DNA from: Actinomadura sp. J1-007
Lineage (GTDB): Bacteria; Actinomycetota; Actinomycetes; Streptosporangiales; Streptosporangiaceae
NCBI RefSeq assembly: GCF_009793335.1
Contig: NZ_WING01000001.1
Coordinates: 1,612,001-1,676,000, forward strand
DNA: 64,000 nucleotides
Direction of reading: 5' to 3'
This document shows, piece after piece, positions 30,322-38,444 of the stretch. Position 1 is the first letter of the stretch, and every line of letters begins with the position of its first letter. Both the position numbers and the translations under genes were made by a program. Below the pieces are notes generated by a model. The model was not told the DNA's origin. It worked only from the letters and a program-made list of their open reading frames with translations, and ran no database searches.

Positions 30322-30999
30322 TCAGTGGGCGTGGCGGCGCAGCGCCTGGAGGTCGTGGACGATCACGCGGCGGCGGCCGGTCTCGATCCAGCCCTCGTTG
30401 CGCAGCGTCCGCAGGGCCTTGCTCACGGCCTCCCGCGACGCGCCGACCCAGCCGGCCAGCTCCTCCTGCGACAGGTGCAGGGTGATCCGCACGCTGTCCT
30501 CGCCCTCGCGCCGCACGCCGAACCGTTCGGCCAGCTCCACGAGCCGCTGCGCGACCCGTCCGGTCGCGTCGAACATGCCGAACTCGATCCGCTTGCGGTC
30601 GGCGTCCCGCCACCGCTGGCAGAGCGTCTGCATGATCAGCACGCTGACCCGGCCGTGCGCGTGCAGGAACGCCATGAAGTCGCCGGAGGACACCGCGAGG
30701 ACCCGCGCGGGTTCGAGCGCGGCCACGCTCGCCGACCGCGGCAGCCCGTCGATCGCGGCGACCTCCCCGAGCAGCGCGCCCGGCCCCCGGACCGCGAGCA
30801 TCGCCTCCCCGCCCTGCTCGCGGTAGGAGAACGCCTTCACGCGCCCCTTCAGCAGGACCGCGACCCAGCCCGACTCCTCCCCCTCGTTGAACAGCGTCCG
30901 CCCCCGGTCGTAGTCGCGGACGTTCCCCCTCCTCTGGAGGTCCTCCCGTTCCGCGGGCGTGAGCTCGGAGAGGAACGAGCCCGGTTCGAGGGCGCTCAT
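30322..30999 (-). CDS. CRP/FNR family regulator, cAMP-binding type
   Basis: A 225-residue CRP-like activator. The cyclic nucleotide pocket keeps the GE...RS pattern (LLGEVAAIDGLPRSASVAAL), matching the cAMP contacts of E. coli CRP (Glu72, Arg82, Ser83). No FNR-type cysteine cluster is present. The recognition helix SREAVSKALRTLR keeps the Arg-Glu pair that reads GTGA. I start at ATG 30999; an in-frame ATG at 31041 is possible and neither has a strong ribosome site. TGTGA-type half sites occur in pairs upstream of both neighbouring sdh operons, the likely targets. Confidence 0.85.
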   Translation of the reverse strand: MSALEPGSFLSELTPAEREDLQRRGNVRDYDRGRTLFNEGEESGWVAVLLKGRVKAFSYREQGGEAMLAVRGPGALLGEVAAIDGLPRSASVAALEPARVLAVSSGDFMAFLHAHGRVSVLIMQTLCQRWRDADRKRIEFGMFDATGRVAQRLVELAERFGVRREGEDSVRITLHLSQEELAGWVGASREAVSKALRTLRNEGWIETGRRRVIVHDLQALRRHAH

Positions 31000-31322
31000 G
31001 CGTTCAACGCTAAAGGGAACGCGCGGCATGGAGGCCCGCACGAGAATTACGAATGCATCACGCGTTCTGTGAACTTCTCCCTATACGCCCGCCGGGGACC
31101 GGGCGATCGTGGACTACGGCGTGCGCGGCCGAGAGGCCGCCCAGCGGCCACGGCGTTCTGGGGAACGGCGGTACGGCGGGCGGCGGTGACGGGGACACGC
31201 CGCCCGCCGTCATCCGCCCCCCGACCACGGCGACGCCCCCGCCGCACCAGCGACAGGGGCGCCGTTCCTCAGGTGGGCTCACATCCGACGTCCTCCAGGC
31301 GGGGGCCCACATCCGACGTTTC
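31000..31322. other. Intergenic region with ~27-base direct repeats
   Basis: The 323 bases between the crp-type start and the sdhB-2 stop. The right end carries a degenerate direct repeat: two copies sharing CACATCCGACGT (in about 31268-31292 and 31294-31320), then a partial CTCAGGCGG copy running into the sdhB-2 stop. The left part must hold the crp promoter. No gene is seen. Confidence 0.6.
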
Positions 31323-32093
31323 TCAGGCGGATGGGGTGTCCTGGCCCTTCTTGACGATGCCGAGCTTGCTGCCGAGCCAGACGACGGGGTCGTAGCGGCG
31401 GCCGACGACGCGCTCCTTCATGGGGATCAGGGCGTTGTCGGTGATCTTGATGTGCTCGGGGCAGACCTCGGTGCAGCACTTGGTGATGTTGCAGAAGCCG
31501 AGGCCGTGGTCCTCCTGCGCGATCTCGCGGCGGTCGGCGGCGTCGGCCGGGTGCATCTCCAGCTCGGCGATCCGCATGAGGAAGCGGGGGCCGGCGAAGC
31601 CCGGCTTGTTCTCCTCGTGGTCGCGGATGACGTGGCAGACGTTGTTGCACAGGAAGCACTCGATGCACTTGCGGAACTCCTGCGAGCGCTCGACGTCCAC
31701 CTGCTGCATGCGGAACTCGCCGGGCTCGACGCCGCCCGGGTCGAACGACGGGATCTGCCGCGCCTTCTCGTAGTTGAACGACACGTCGGTGACCAGGTCG
31801 CGGATCACCGGGAACGTGCGGATCGGGGTGACCGTGATGGTCTCCTCCGGTTCGAACGTCGACATCCGCGTCATGCACATCAGCCGCGGCATGCCGTTGA
31901 TCTCGGCGGAGCACGAGCCGCACTTGCCGGCCTTGCAGTTCCACCGGACGGCGAGGTCGGGGGCCTGCGTCGCCTGGAGGCGGTGGATGATGTCGAGGAC
32001 GACCTCGCCCTCGTTCACCTCGACGGCGTAGTCGCGCAGCTCGCCCTCGCCCTCGTCGCCGCGCCAGACCTGGAACTTGGCCTCGTAGCTCAT
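31323..32093 (-). CDS. sdhB: Succinate dehydrogenase/fumarate reductase iron-sulfur subunit, operon 2
   Basis: A 256-residue iron-sulfur subunit of a second, distinct enzyme. The 2Fe-2S ligands are in CKAGKCGSCSAEING and RLMCMTRM. The C-terminal cluster ligands are in KCIECFLCNNVCHV and CNITKCCTEVCPEHIK. It resembles the mycobacterial Sdh1 type more than the operon 1 protein, which it matches poorly outside the cluster motifs. The ATG overlaps the sdhA-2 stop by 4 bases. Confidence 0.92.
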   Translation of the reverse strand: MSYEAKFQVWRGDEGEGELRDYAVEVNEGEVVLDIIHRLQATQAPDLAVRWNCKAGKCGSCSAEINGMPRLMCMTRMSTFEPEETITVTPIRTFPVIRDLVTDVSFNYEKARQIPSFDPGGVEPGEFRMQQVDVERSQEFRKCIECFLCNNVCHVIRDHEENKPGFAGPRFLMRIAELEMHPADAADRREIAQEDHGLGFCNITKCCTEVCPEHIKITDNALIPMKERVVGRRYDPVVWLGSKLGIVKKGQDTPSA

Positions 32094-34059
32094 CGGTCGC
32101 CCTCCTCGGTCTCGGCGGTCGCGTCCTCGTCCCCGGCCGCGGCGCCCGCTCCGGCTCCGCCGGGCAGTTCCTCGGCGGTGAGGTACTTCTTCAGCTCGTC
32201 GGTCTCGAACAGGCCGATCAGGTCGGGCCGCATCGGCTCCATCGGCTGGCGCCTCAGCTCCACCCGCGGGGAGTCGGGGTCGCCGGCGAGGCGGCAGACC
32301 AGGTTGACCTTGCGCCAGTCGGGCGACATCTGCGGATAGTCGTCGCGGGTGTGGCCGCCGCGGCTCTCCTGCCGTTCGAGCGCGGCGCGGGCGATCGCCT
32401 CCGACACGATGAGCATGTTGCGCAGGTCGAGCGCGAGGTGCCAGCCGGGGTGGTAGCCGCGGCCGTCGTTCACCGCGACGGGCTCGACGCTGACGTTCGC
32501 GACCCGCTCGCGGATCTTGCCGAGGGTCTCCAGCGCCTGTTCGAGCTCCTCTTCCTTGCGGATGATGCCGACGAGCTCGTTCATCGTCTGCTGGAGCTCG
32601 GCGTGGACGGCGTAGGGGTTCTCGCCGTTCTCGCGCTCGAACGGGCGAGGGCCTCGGCGGTCGCCGCCTCGACCTCGGTCTCCGGAACGGCCGGGCGGGC
32701 GTCCAGGGCGTCCACGTACTCGGACGCGCCGAGCCCGGCGCGGCGGCCGAAGACCAGCAGGTCGGTGAGGGAGTTGCCGCCGAGCCGATTGGAGCCGTGC
32801 ATGCCGCCCGCGACCTCGCCCGCCGCGAACAGCCCCGGCACGAGCGCCGCCGCGGTGTCCGGGTCGACCTCCACGCCGCCCATCACGTAGTGGCAGGTCG
32901 GGCCGACCTCCATCGGCTCGGTGGTGATGTCGACGTCGGCCAGCTCCTTGAACTGGTGGTGCATCGACGGGAGCCGCCGGACGATCTCGGCGGCGCCGCC
33001 CGGCATCCGGTCGACGACGGTGAGGAACACGCCGCCGTGCGGGGAGCCGCGCCCGGCCTTGACCTCGGAGTTGATCGCGCGGGCGACCTCGTCGCGGGGC
33101 AGCAGCTCGGGCGGGCGCCGGTTGTTGTCGGGGTCGTCGTACCAGCGGTCGCCCTCCTCCGGGGAGGTCGCGTACTGGGACTTGAACACCTCGGGGATGT
33201 AGTCGAACATGAAGCGCTCGCCGTCGGAGTTCTTCAGCACGCCCCGGTCGCCGCGGACGGACTCGGTGACGAGGATGCCCTTCACCGACGGCGGCCAGAC
33301 CATCCCGGTCGGGTGGAACTGGACGAACTCCATGTTGAGCAGCGTCGCGCCCGCGAGCAGGGCGAGGGAGTGCCCGTCGCCGGTGTACTCCCAGGAGTTC
33401 GAGGTGACCTTGAACGCCTTGCCGATCCCGCCGGTCGCGAGCACCACCGCGGGCGCCTCGAACACCACGAACCTGCCGGTCTCGCGCACGTAGGCGAACG
33501 CGCCGCAGATCCGTTCGCCGTCGAGCAGCAGCCGGGTGACCGTCGTCTCGGCCCACACCTTGAGGTTCGACTCGTAGTCGCCGGTCTCCGCGTGGTCCTG
33601 CTGCTGGAGCGCGACGATCTTCTGCTGGGCGGTGCGGATCAGCTCCAGGCCGGTGCGGTCGCCGACGTGCGCGAGGCGGGGGTACTCGTGCCCGCCGAAG
33701 TTGCGCTGGCTGATCTTGCCGTCCTTGGTGCGGTCGAACAGCGCGCCCCAGTGCTCCAGCTCCCAGACCCGGTCGGGGGCCTCCTTGGCGTGCAGCTCCG
33801 CCATCCGCCAGTTGTTGAGGAACTTCCCGCCGCGCATGGTGTCGCGGAAGTGGACCTGCCAGTTGTCGTTGGGGTTGACGTTCCCCATCGCGGCCGCGGC
33901 GCCGCCCTCGGCCATGACGGTGTGGGCCTTGCCGAACAGCGACTTGGAGATGATCGCCGTCCTCTTGCCCTGGAGGCGCGCCTCGATCGCCGCGCGCAGT
34001 CCGGCGCCGCCCGCGCCGATCACGACGACGTCGTACGAGTGCCTTTCGATCTCAGTCAT
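32090..34059 (-). CDS. sdhA: Succinate dehydrogenase/fumarate reductase flavoprotein, operon 2; frame break near 32643
   Basis: 656 residues when one C (minus strand) is restored at the GGG run 32643-32645, joining ATAEALA to PFERENGENPYAVH. The FAD motif is VVVIGAGGAGLRAAIEA, the flavin-linking His region is FGKAHTVMAEGGAAAAMG, and the active site includes QFHPTGM and MHGSNRLGGNSL. Both halves align as one classic flavoprotein, so the break looks like a base-call error. It overlaps sdhB-2 by 4 bases and follows the membrane anchor gene after 12 bases. Confidence 0.9.
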
Positions 34060-34071
34060 GATCCGCCGGTC

Positions 34072-34902
34072 CTAGTTGAAGATTCGCAGGTCGGAGATGG
34101 TGTTGCTGGCGACCAGCGCGACGTACAGGTCGGCTGCCACGAGCGAGCCGAGCGTGATGAGCGCGAACTGGCCGTGCCGCTGGTTGAGCTTGGAGACCTG
34201 CCCCCACATCCAGTAGCGGACGGGATGCTTGGAGAAGTTCTTCAGCCGGCCGCCGACGATGTGCCGGCAGGAGTGGCACGACAGCGTGTAGCCCCACAGC
34301 AGGATCACGTTGGCGAGCAGGATCAGCGTGCCGAGGCCGACGCCGAACCCGCCGTCCTTGCCGTGGAACGCGCGGACGGCGTCCCAGGTGTTGACGACGG
34401 AGATGAGGAACGCGGCCATCCAGAAGTAGCGGTGCAGGTTCTGGCCGATCAGGGGGAAGCGCCGTTCGCCCGTGTACTTCTTGTGCGGCTCCTGGACCGC
34501 GCACGCGGGCGGCGACGCCCAGTACGACCGGTAGTACGCCTTGCGGTAGTAGTAGCAGGTCAGGCGGAACAGCAGCAGGAACGGCAGCGAGATCACCGCG
34601 AACGGGATCCAGCCGCGCAGGCCGGACGGCAGGAACGTGCCGAACTCGGCCGCGTCGCCCGTGTGCCCGTCGACCGTGACGTTGTTGCAGATCTCGTTGA
34701 AGCAGGGCGAGTAGAACGGCGTCAGGTAGTGGAACTCGGGGACGTAGAAGGCCGAACCCCAGAACGCGCGCACGGTCGCGTACACCACCCACGCCGTGAA
34801 GATCACGAAAGTGGTGATCGGATACAGCCGCCAGTTGTCCTTGCGGAGCGTGCGTTCCTTGATCTGGGCGCGAGCCTTGGCGGGCGCCTCCACAGTGCTC
34901 AT
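34072..34902 (-). CDS. Membrane anchor subunit of succinate dehydrogenase, operon 2 (Rv0249c-like)
   Basis: A 276-residue polytopic protein with about five membrane segments (ITTFVIFTAWVVYATVRAF, WIPFAVISLPFLLLF, WMAAFLISVVNTW, GTLILLANVILLWGYTL, FALITLGSLVAADLYVAL). The histidine/cysteine-bearing LSCHSCRHIVGG motif after segment four is a candidate haem-binding site. Start ATG 34902 is chosen for AGGAG about 9 bases upstream; the frame runs 18 codons further. First gene of the operon; similar in size and order to the membrane gene of mycobacterial Sdh1 (from memory). Confidence 0.85.
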   Translation of the reverse strand: MSTVEAPAKARAQIKERTLRKDNWRLYPITTFVIFTAWVVYATVRAFWGSAFYVPEFHYLTPFYSPCFNEICNNVTVDGHTGDAAEFGTFLPSGLRGWIPFAVISLPFLLLFRLTCYYYRKAYYRSYWASPPACAVQEPHKKYTGERRFPLIGQNLHRYFWMAAFLISVVNTWDAVRAFHGKDGGFGVGLGTLILLANVILLWGYTLSCHSCRHIVGGRLKNFSKHPVRYWMWGQVSKLNQRHGQFALITLGSLVAADLYVALVASNTISDLRIFN

Positions 34903-35058
34903 CGATCGCTCTCCTGAGCTCGGGTCATCGGGTCCCCGTACCACGGGCGAGCGCACTCATGCGGCCGTCGCGCCCCGGCCTCAGACGGGCGCCGCATCCG
35001 GACGGTGACGCCTCGTGTGCGCTTCCAGCGAGGCGACCCTACGCCACCCGGGAGGCAC

Positions 35059-35074
35059 TGTGACATACATAACA
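35059..35074. promoter_or_regulatory. CRP-like site 1 upstream of sdh operon 2
   Basis: TGTGA-CATACA-TAACA, 9 of 10 positions of TGTGA-N6-TCACA, centred about 164 bases upstream of the first gene's start. Confidence 0.55.
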
Positions 35075-35086
35075 GGCGGCGGCGCC

Positions 35087-35102
35087 TGTGACGCTGACCA
35101 CA
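35087..35102. promoter_or_regulatory. CRP-like site 2 upstream of sdh operon 2
   Basis: TGTGA-CGCTGA-CCACA, 9 of 10 positions of the CRP consensus, 28 bases from the first site. Confidence 0.55.
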
Positions 35103-35142
35103 GAGTTTGTCCCCGCAAACCCGTACCGGAGGCAGAGTTCTC

Positions 35143-35161
35143 CCATAACCAGTTGTTATGG
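35143..35161. promoter_or_regulatory. Unassigned palindrome upstream of sdh operon 2
   Basis: CCATAAC and GTTATGG are exact reverse complements around a 5-base spacer. AT-rich in a GC-rich genome, so probably an operator; the protein is unknown. It does not match the Rex consensus. Confidence 0.45.
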
Positions 35162-35239
35162 CAGAGCAGAATCGAGACGAGCGCCAACGGGCATGAGGGG
35201 TTCGCGGCCCCGCGGGCGCCGCCGCCGGACGGCCCGCCG

Positions 35240-35899
35240 TCACCCTCCGTGACGGCCGAGGGTCCGGTCGAGGTGCGCCTCGGCGTCGCCCGTCCGGCCC
35301 GTACCGTAGACGCGCAGCACCTCGGCGAGGCCCGGATGCCCGGCCTCGATCAGCCGCGCCGCGTCCTCGATCTCGGCGGCGGACGCGACCTCGCGCAGCA
35401 GCGCCTGGAGCACGCGCGCGGGCGACCCGGCGGGCACCCGTCCCGTAGCGCCCGCCTCGCCCCCGCCGGGCGAACGGTCGGCCGCGCCTGATGCACGGTC
35501 GCCCGCGGCGGCGGACCGTTCGGCGGCGGACCGTTCTGCGGCGGCGGACCGTTCGGCGGTGCCGAGGCGCAGGCCGGACGTGGTGGTGGGCGACTCGGCC
35601 CGGATCCGCCGCAGCCGCTCCTTCACCTCGGCGGCGGGCAGCGCGTCGTACTCGGGCGCGGCGGCGAGCTCCTCGACGGCGAGCAGCCGGTGCAGCACGG
35701 CCGGGTTGCTGATCTTCGCGCGATGGCCGGACATGAGCTGGGAGAGCATCGGCGGCGACAGCCCGAGCACCCCGGCGAGGCCGGACTGCGAGAGCCCGAG
35801 CCGTTCGAGGAGGGGGCGGACCCGTTCCCCCAGCGGCTCGCCGTACCACTCGGCCTGGAGCGCCCGGTTCCGGACGACCGTCTCCTCGGCCACGCTCAC
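35240..35899 (-). CDS. XRE family transcriptional regulator
   Basis: A 219-residue regulator. The helix-turn-helix is near residues 28-65 (LLERLGLSQSGLAGVLGLSPPMLSQLMSGHRAKIS). A low-complexity linker follows with tandem AERSAAAERSAAERSAAAG, encoded by 15-18-base repeats at about 35506-35558. The C terminus (LLREVASAAEIEDAARLIEAGHPGLAEVLRVYG) is helical. Start GTG 35899 with AAGGGGG upstream. It is divergent from the lipoprotein gene at 36054, and each promoter holds one copy of a 17-base inverted element, the probable binding site of this protein. Confidence 0.85.
   Translation of the reverse strand: MSVAEETVVRNRALQAEWYGEPLGERVRPLLERLGLSQSGLAGVLGLSPPMLSQLMSGHRAKISNPAVLHRLLAVEELAAAPEYDALPAAEVKERLRRIRAESPTTTSGLRLGTAERSAAAERSAAERSAAAGDRASGAADRSPGGGEAGATGRVPAGSPARVLQALLREVASAAEIEDAARLIEAGHPGLAEVLRVYGTGRTGDAEAHLDRTLGRHGG
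35506..35558. repeat. Tandem repeat inside XRE gene
   Basis: GCGGCGGACCGTTC is repeated three times in units of 15 and 18 bases, giving the ERSAA linker repeats. It is a likely site of length variation between strains. Confidence 0.75.
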
Positions 35900-35911
35900 G
35901 CCGTCACCCCC

Positions 35912-35941
35912 TTGACTATTCGCAAATGCAAACGCTACCTT
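35912..35941 (+). promoter_or_regulatory. Promoter for the lipoprotein-OmpA operon
   Basis: TTGACT (35912-35917) and TACCTT (35936-35941) with an 18-base spacer, reading toward 36054. The spacer is almost filled by the left operator copy (35920-35936), so a bound repressor would block RNA polymerase. Confidence 0.55.
35920..35936. promoter_or_regulatory. XRE operator, left copy
   Basis: TCGCAAATGCAAACGCT. Its reverse complement matches the element at 35992-36008 at 16 of 17 bases. It lies between the -35 and -10 of the divergent operon promoter and close to the XRE start codon. Confidence 0.65.
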
Positions 35942-35991
35942 CTCGTCTGCACAGGCGTTGGTGCCAGTGGCTCCATCGTGCCACGGACATC

Positions 35992-36008
35992 AGCGTTTGC
36001 ATATGCGA
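35992..36008. promoter_or_regulatory. XRE operator, right copy
   Basis: AGCGTTTGCATATGCGA, inverted relative to the left copy, 55 bases away and 45 bases upstream of the lipoprotein ATG. The core GCATATGC is itself palindromic. Confidence 0.65.
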
Positions 36009-36053
36009 TGCGCCGGTTCACACCGGCGATCTCCCCCCGACCAGGAGGACGCC

Positions 36054-36647
36054 ATGACGCGCCCGACGCACCGCCCGACGTACCACCGCGCCGCGCTCGC
36101 GGCCGTCGCCCTCGCGCTCACCGGCGCCCTGACCGGCTGCTCGGTGTTCGGCGGGTCCGACTCCGAAGGCCACGGCCAGGCGAAGTCCGTCGTCGCCGAG
36201 GGCGCCGACGTGGCGAAGGGCAAGCCCAGCGTGGACGGCGCCGGCAAGCCCGTCGTCCAGGGCACGTTCCCGAGCGCCATCTCCAGCGGCGCGACGGTCG
36301 ACATCGCGATCTTCGGGCTGAAGGCGCGCGGCAAGCTCGCGACGCTGACGGTGCGGTACACCCCGCACATCCCGCCGGGCGGCGACGGCAACCCCAACCC
36401 GTACAACCTGAACGGCGGCAACAACCTCGGCACCTCGCTGATCGACCCGGTCAACCTCAAGCGCTACGTCGTGGTGTCCGACTCCAACGGCAAGCCGCTC
36501 CAGACCGACGACATCTTCGCCCACGTCGCCAACAACCAGGCCGGGAACTTCTACTACACCTTCGCCGCCCCGCCGGAGAACGTGAAGGCCATGGACGTGC
36601 AGATCGGCTCGTGGCCGACGTTCCGCAACGTTCCGGTGGAGCGGTGA
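36054..36647 (+). CDS. Secreted lipoprotein, unknown function
   Basis: A 197-residue predicted lipoprotein. The signal peptide ends in the lipobox LTGC (about residues 24-27), and the mature protein is a beta-rich domain with VDIAIFGLKARGKLATLTVRYTP and an NPYNLNGGNNLGTSLIDP stretch. I recognise no named domain. Start ATG 36054 with AGGAGG 6 bases upstream. It overlaps the OmpA-like gene by 4 bases (GTGA at 36644), so the pair probably works together at the cell surface, under control of the divergent XRE protein. Confidence 0.8.
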   Translation: MTRPTHRPTYHRAALAAVALALTGALTGCSVFGGSDSEGHGQAKSVVAEGADVAKGKPSVDGAGKPVVQGTFPSAISSGATVDIAIFGLKARGKLATLTVRYTPHIPPGGDGNPNPYNLNGGNNLGTSLIDPVNLKRYVVVSDSNGKPLQTDDIFAHVANNQAGNFYYTFAAPPENVKAMDVQIGSWPTFRNVPVER

Positions 36648-37276
36648 GGCCGGTGCGGCGCGCCACGATCGCCGCGGCCGTCCTCGCGCTCGCCGCCGGA
36701 ACGCCCTGCGCGGCGTCCGCCGCGGGCCCGACCCCTTCCCCGAGCGCCCCGAACGTCCTGAACGCTCCGAACGTTCCAGACGGCAATCTCACCGCGGCCG
36801 TACGCGGCCTCGACGCCTCCGGGGCCGTCCGCGGTCTGGACGCCGCCGGCTCGGTCCGCGGCATCGACATCGCGTCCTCGATCAAGCCGCTGGAGACCGA
36901 GGAAGCGCAGGGCTCCGAGGTCACGGTGCGGATCTCGGCGGACGTGCTGTTCGACTTCGGCAAGGCGGACCTCACCGACGCCGCGCGGCGCCGCATCGGC
37001 GACCTCGCGCCGAGGCTGCGGCAGGCCACCGGCACCGTCGAGGTGTCCGGGCACTCCGACGCCGTCGGCGACGACGGCTACAACCTGCGGCTGTCGAAAC
37101 GGCGCGCCGAAGCCGTCAAGGCCGAGCTGCTGCGCACGCTGAACGGCGCGAACGTCACCGTCAAGGCCGAGGGCTTCGGCGAGACCAAACCCGTCGCGCC
37201 GAACAAGAAGGGCGACAAGGACGACCCCGAGGGCCGCGCCAAGAACCGCCGCGTCGACATCACCTTCCAGAAGTAA
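36644..37276 (+). CDS. OmpA-family peptidoglycan-binding protein
   Basis: A 210-residue exported protein with an OmpA C-terminal domain. The signal peptide is the Ala-rich first 28 residues. Residues about 45-75 carry the repeated AAVRGLDASGAVRGLDAAGSVRGID. The OmpA domain (from about 90) has VLFDFGKADLTDAARRRI and VSGHSDAVGDDGYNLRLSKRRAEAV, the usual diaminopimelate-contact pattern, and ends KNRRVDITFQK. Start GTG 36644 overlaps the lipoprotein stop. In a bacterium without a classic outer membrane it would tether its partner to peptidoglycan. Confidence 0.85.
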   Translation: MRPVRRATIAAAVLALAAGTPCAASAAGPTPSPSAPNVLNAPNVPDGNLTAAVRGLDASGAVRGLDAAGSVRGIDIASSIKPLETEEAQGSEVTVRISADVLFDFGKADLTDAARRRIGDLAPRLRQATGTVEVSGHSDAVGDDGYNLRLSKRRAEAVKAELLRTLNGANVTVKAEGFGETKPVAPNKKGDKDDPEGRAKNRRVDITFQK

Positions 37277-37343
37277 CCGGCGGCCCATCCAGATCAGGCG
37301 GCCCGAGCGGCCCGTTCAGGCCGGGCGGACTGCACGTGCCGGA

Positions 37344-37379
37344 CGGGCCGTACGCGCCGGGCGGGCCGTATGCGCCGGA
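37344..37379. repeat. 18-base tandem duplication
   Basis: CGGGCCGTACGCGCCGGG (37344-37361) is followed directly by a copy with 16 of 18 identities (37362-37379). In the minus frame ending at 37260 it encodes repeated AYGPPG/AYGPSG-like text, so it may belong to the kinase tail. Confidence 0.7.
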
Positions 37380-37396
37380 CGACACGTTCTCGACGG

Positions 37397-38332
37397 TCAG
37401 GCCGGACGCGCCGGAGGTACCAGAGGCGGAGGTACCGGGGCGGGGGCGGGGCCGAGGTGGTCGAAGATCTGGAGCGGCTCGCCGTCCAGCGTGCGCGCGG
37501 GGAGGCGCAGTCGCAGGCCGCAGGCGGCGAGGGCGTGCCGCGCCACGTCCGCGTTGGCCGGCCGCCGCTCCGGGTCGTCCGCGCACAACCGCGCGACGAC
37601 TCGCCACAGCGGCGGCGGAACGTCCGGCGGCGGCGTTCCGAGCTGCTGCCGGGGCTCGGGGTCCGCGGCGCCGGTCAGCATCCGCCAGGCCACCATGCCC
37701 GCCGCGTAGAGGTCCTGTCGCGGGCCGGGCCGGTTCCACTCCAGCACCTCCGGAGCCAGGTATCCGGGTGTTCCGACCGTGAATCCGGTCGTCGTGAGGC
37801 GCATCCTGTCCTCGCCCAGCGCGATCCCGAAATCCGCCACGCGGACGTGCGGCGCGCCTTGCGCGCTCGGCTCAAGCAGCAGATTCGCCGGTTTCACGTC
37901 CCGATGCACCACGCCCGCGCCGTGGATGTGGCTCAACGCCGCGAGCAGTTGGTCGAGCACCTCCGCCGCGTACTCCGGAGGCAGCCGCCCGTAATCGCCC
38001 AGCAACGTCTCCAGCGACCCTCCCCGTACGAGCCCCATCGCGAGGAGAACGTCGTCGCCTGCCAGGCACGACGCGTACGGCGTGAGGACGTTCGGGTGCG
38101 CCAGCCTGAGCGCCCGTTCGCGCACCACTCGCTGCACGGACGTCGGCCCGTTCCGCCGCACCAGCTTCGCCGCGCAGTACACCCGTTCCCCGTGGTCGTA
38201 GGCGCGCCACACCCGGCTCGTCCCGCCCGTCCCGATGCGGTCCAGCATGGTGAACCGCTCGCCGATCACCCACCCCGCTCGCACGCCCACGATCGTACGG
38301 AAATCCACCAAGATGGGGGCCGATGCCCGCAC
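37397..38332 (-). CDS. Ser/Thr protein kinase (soluble)
   Basis: A 311-residue Hanks-type kinase with no membrane segment in the visible frame. Motifs: GTGGTSRVW loop, AAKLV lysine, VHRDVKPANLLL catalytic loop, VADFGIAL, and GTPGYLAPEV. The C terminus is Pro-rich (APVPPPLVPPARPA). The start is unclear: GTG 38332 gives the longest form, and GTG 38290 (just before the GWVIGERF entry to the kinase domain) is equally plausible. The Pro-rich tail may continue in another frame to 37260 if a base is missing near 37410-37450. Confidence 0.82.
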   Translation of the reverse strand: MRASAPILVDFRTIVGVRAGWVIGERFTMLDRIGTGGTSRVWRAYDHGERVYCAAKLVRRNGPTSVQRVVRERALRLAHPNVLTPYASCLAGDDVLLAMGLVRGGSLETLLGDYGRLPPEYAAEVLDQLLAALSHIHGAGVVHRDVKPANLLLEPSAQGAPHVRVADFGIALGEDRMRLTTTGFTVGTPGYLAPEVLEWNRPGPRQDLYAAGMVAWRMLTGAADPEPRQQLGTPPPDVPPPLWRVVARLCADDPERRPANADVARHALAACGLRLRLPARTLDGEPLQIFDHLGPAPAPVPPPLVPPARPA

Positions 38333-38444
38333 AGCGGGTTCCGAGGGTTCGGCTGCTCCTGATCACCCGGCGGCAGACCCTGCATAAACTGACAAACCAC
38401 GTAGACCACGTGCCCTGGACAGGGCCCGCCCGAGACGGGACCGG

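Larger units (their letters stand above)
34903..35239. other. Upstream region of sdh operon 2 (337 bases)
   Basis: Carries two CRP-like sites (35059-35074, 35087-35102) and a separate palindrome CCATAAC-N5-GTTATGG (35143-35161) that I cannot assign. The region is visibly less GC-rich than its surroundings. No coding frame is seen. Confidence 0.6.

Noticed and set aside
31058..31072. TCAC-N7-GTGA upstream of the CRP-type gene as an autoregulatory CRP site
   Set aside because: The half sites point outward, opposite to TGTGA-N6-TCACA, and the spacing is wrong.
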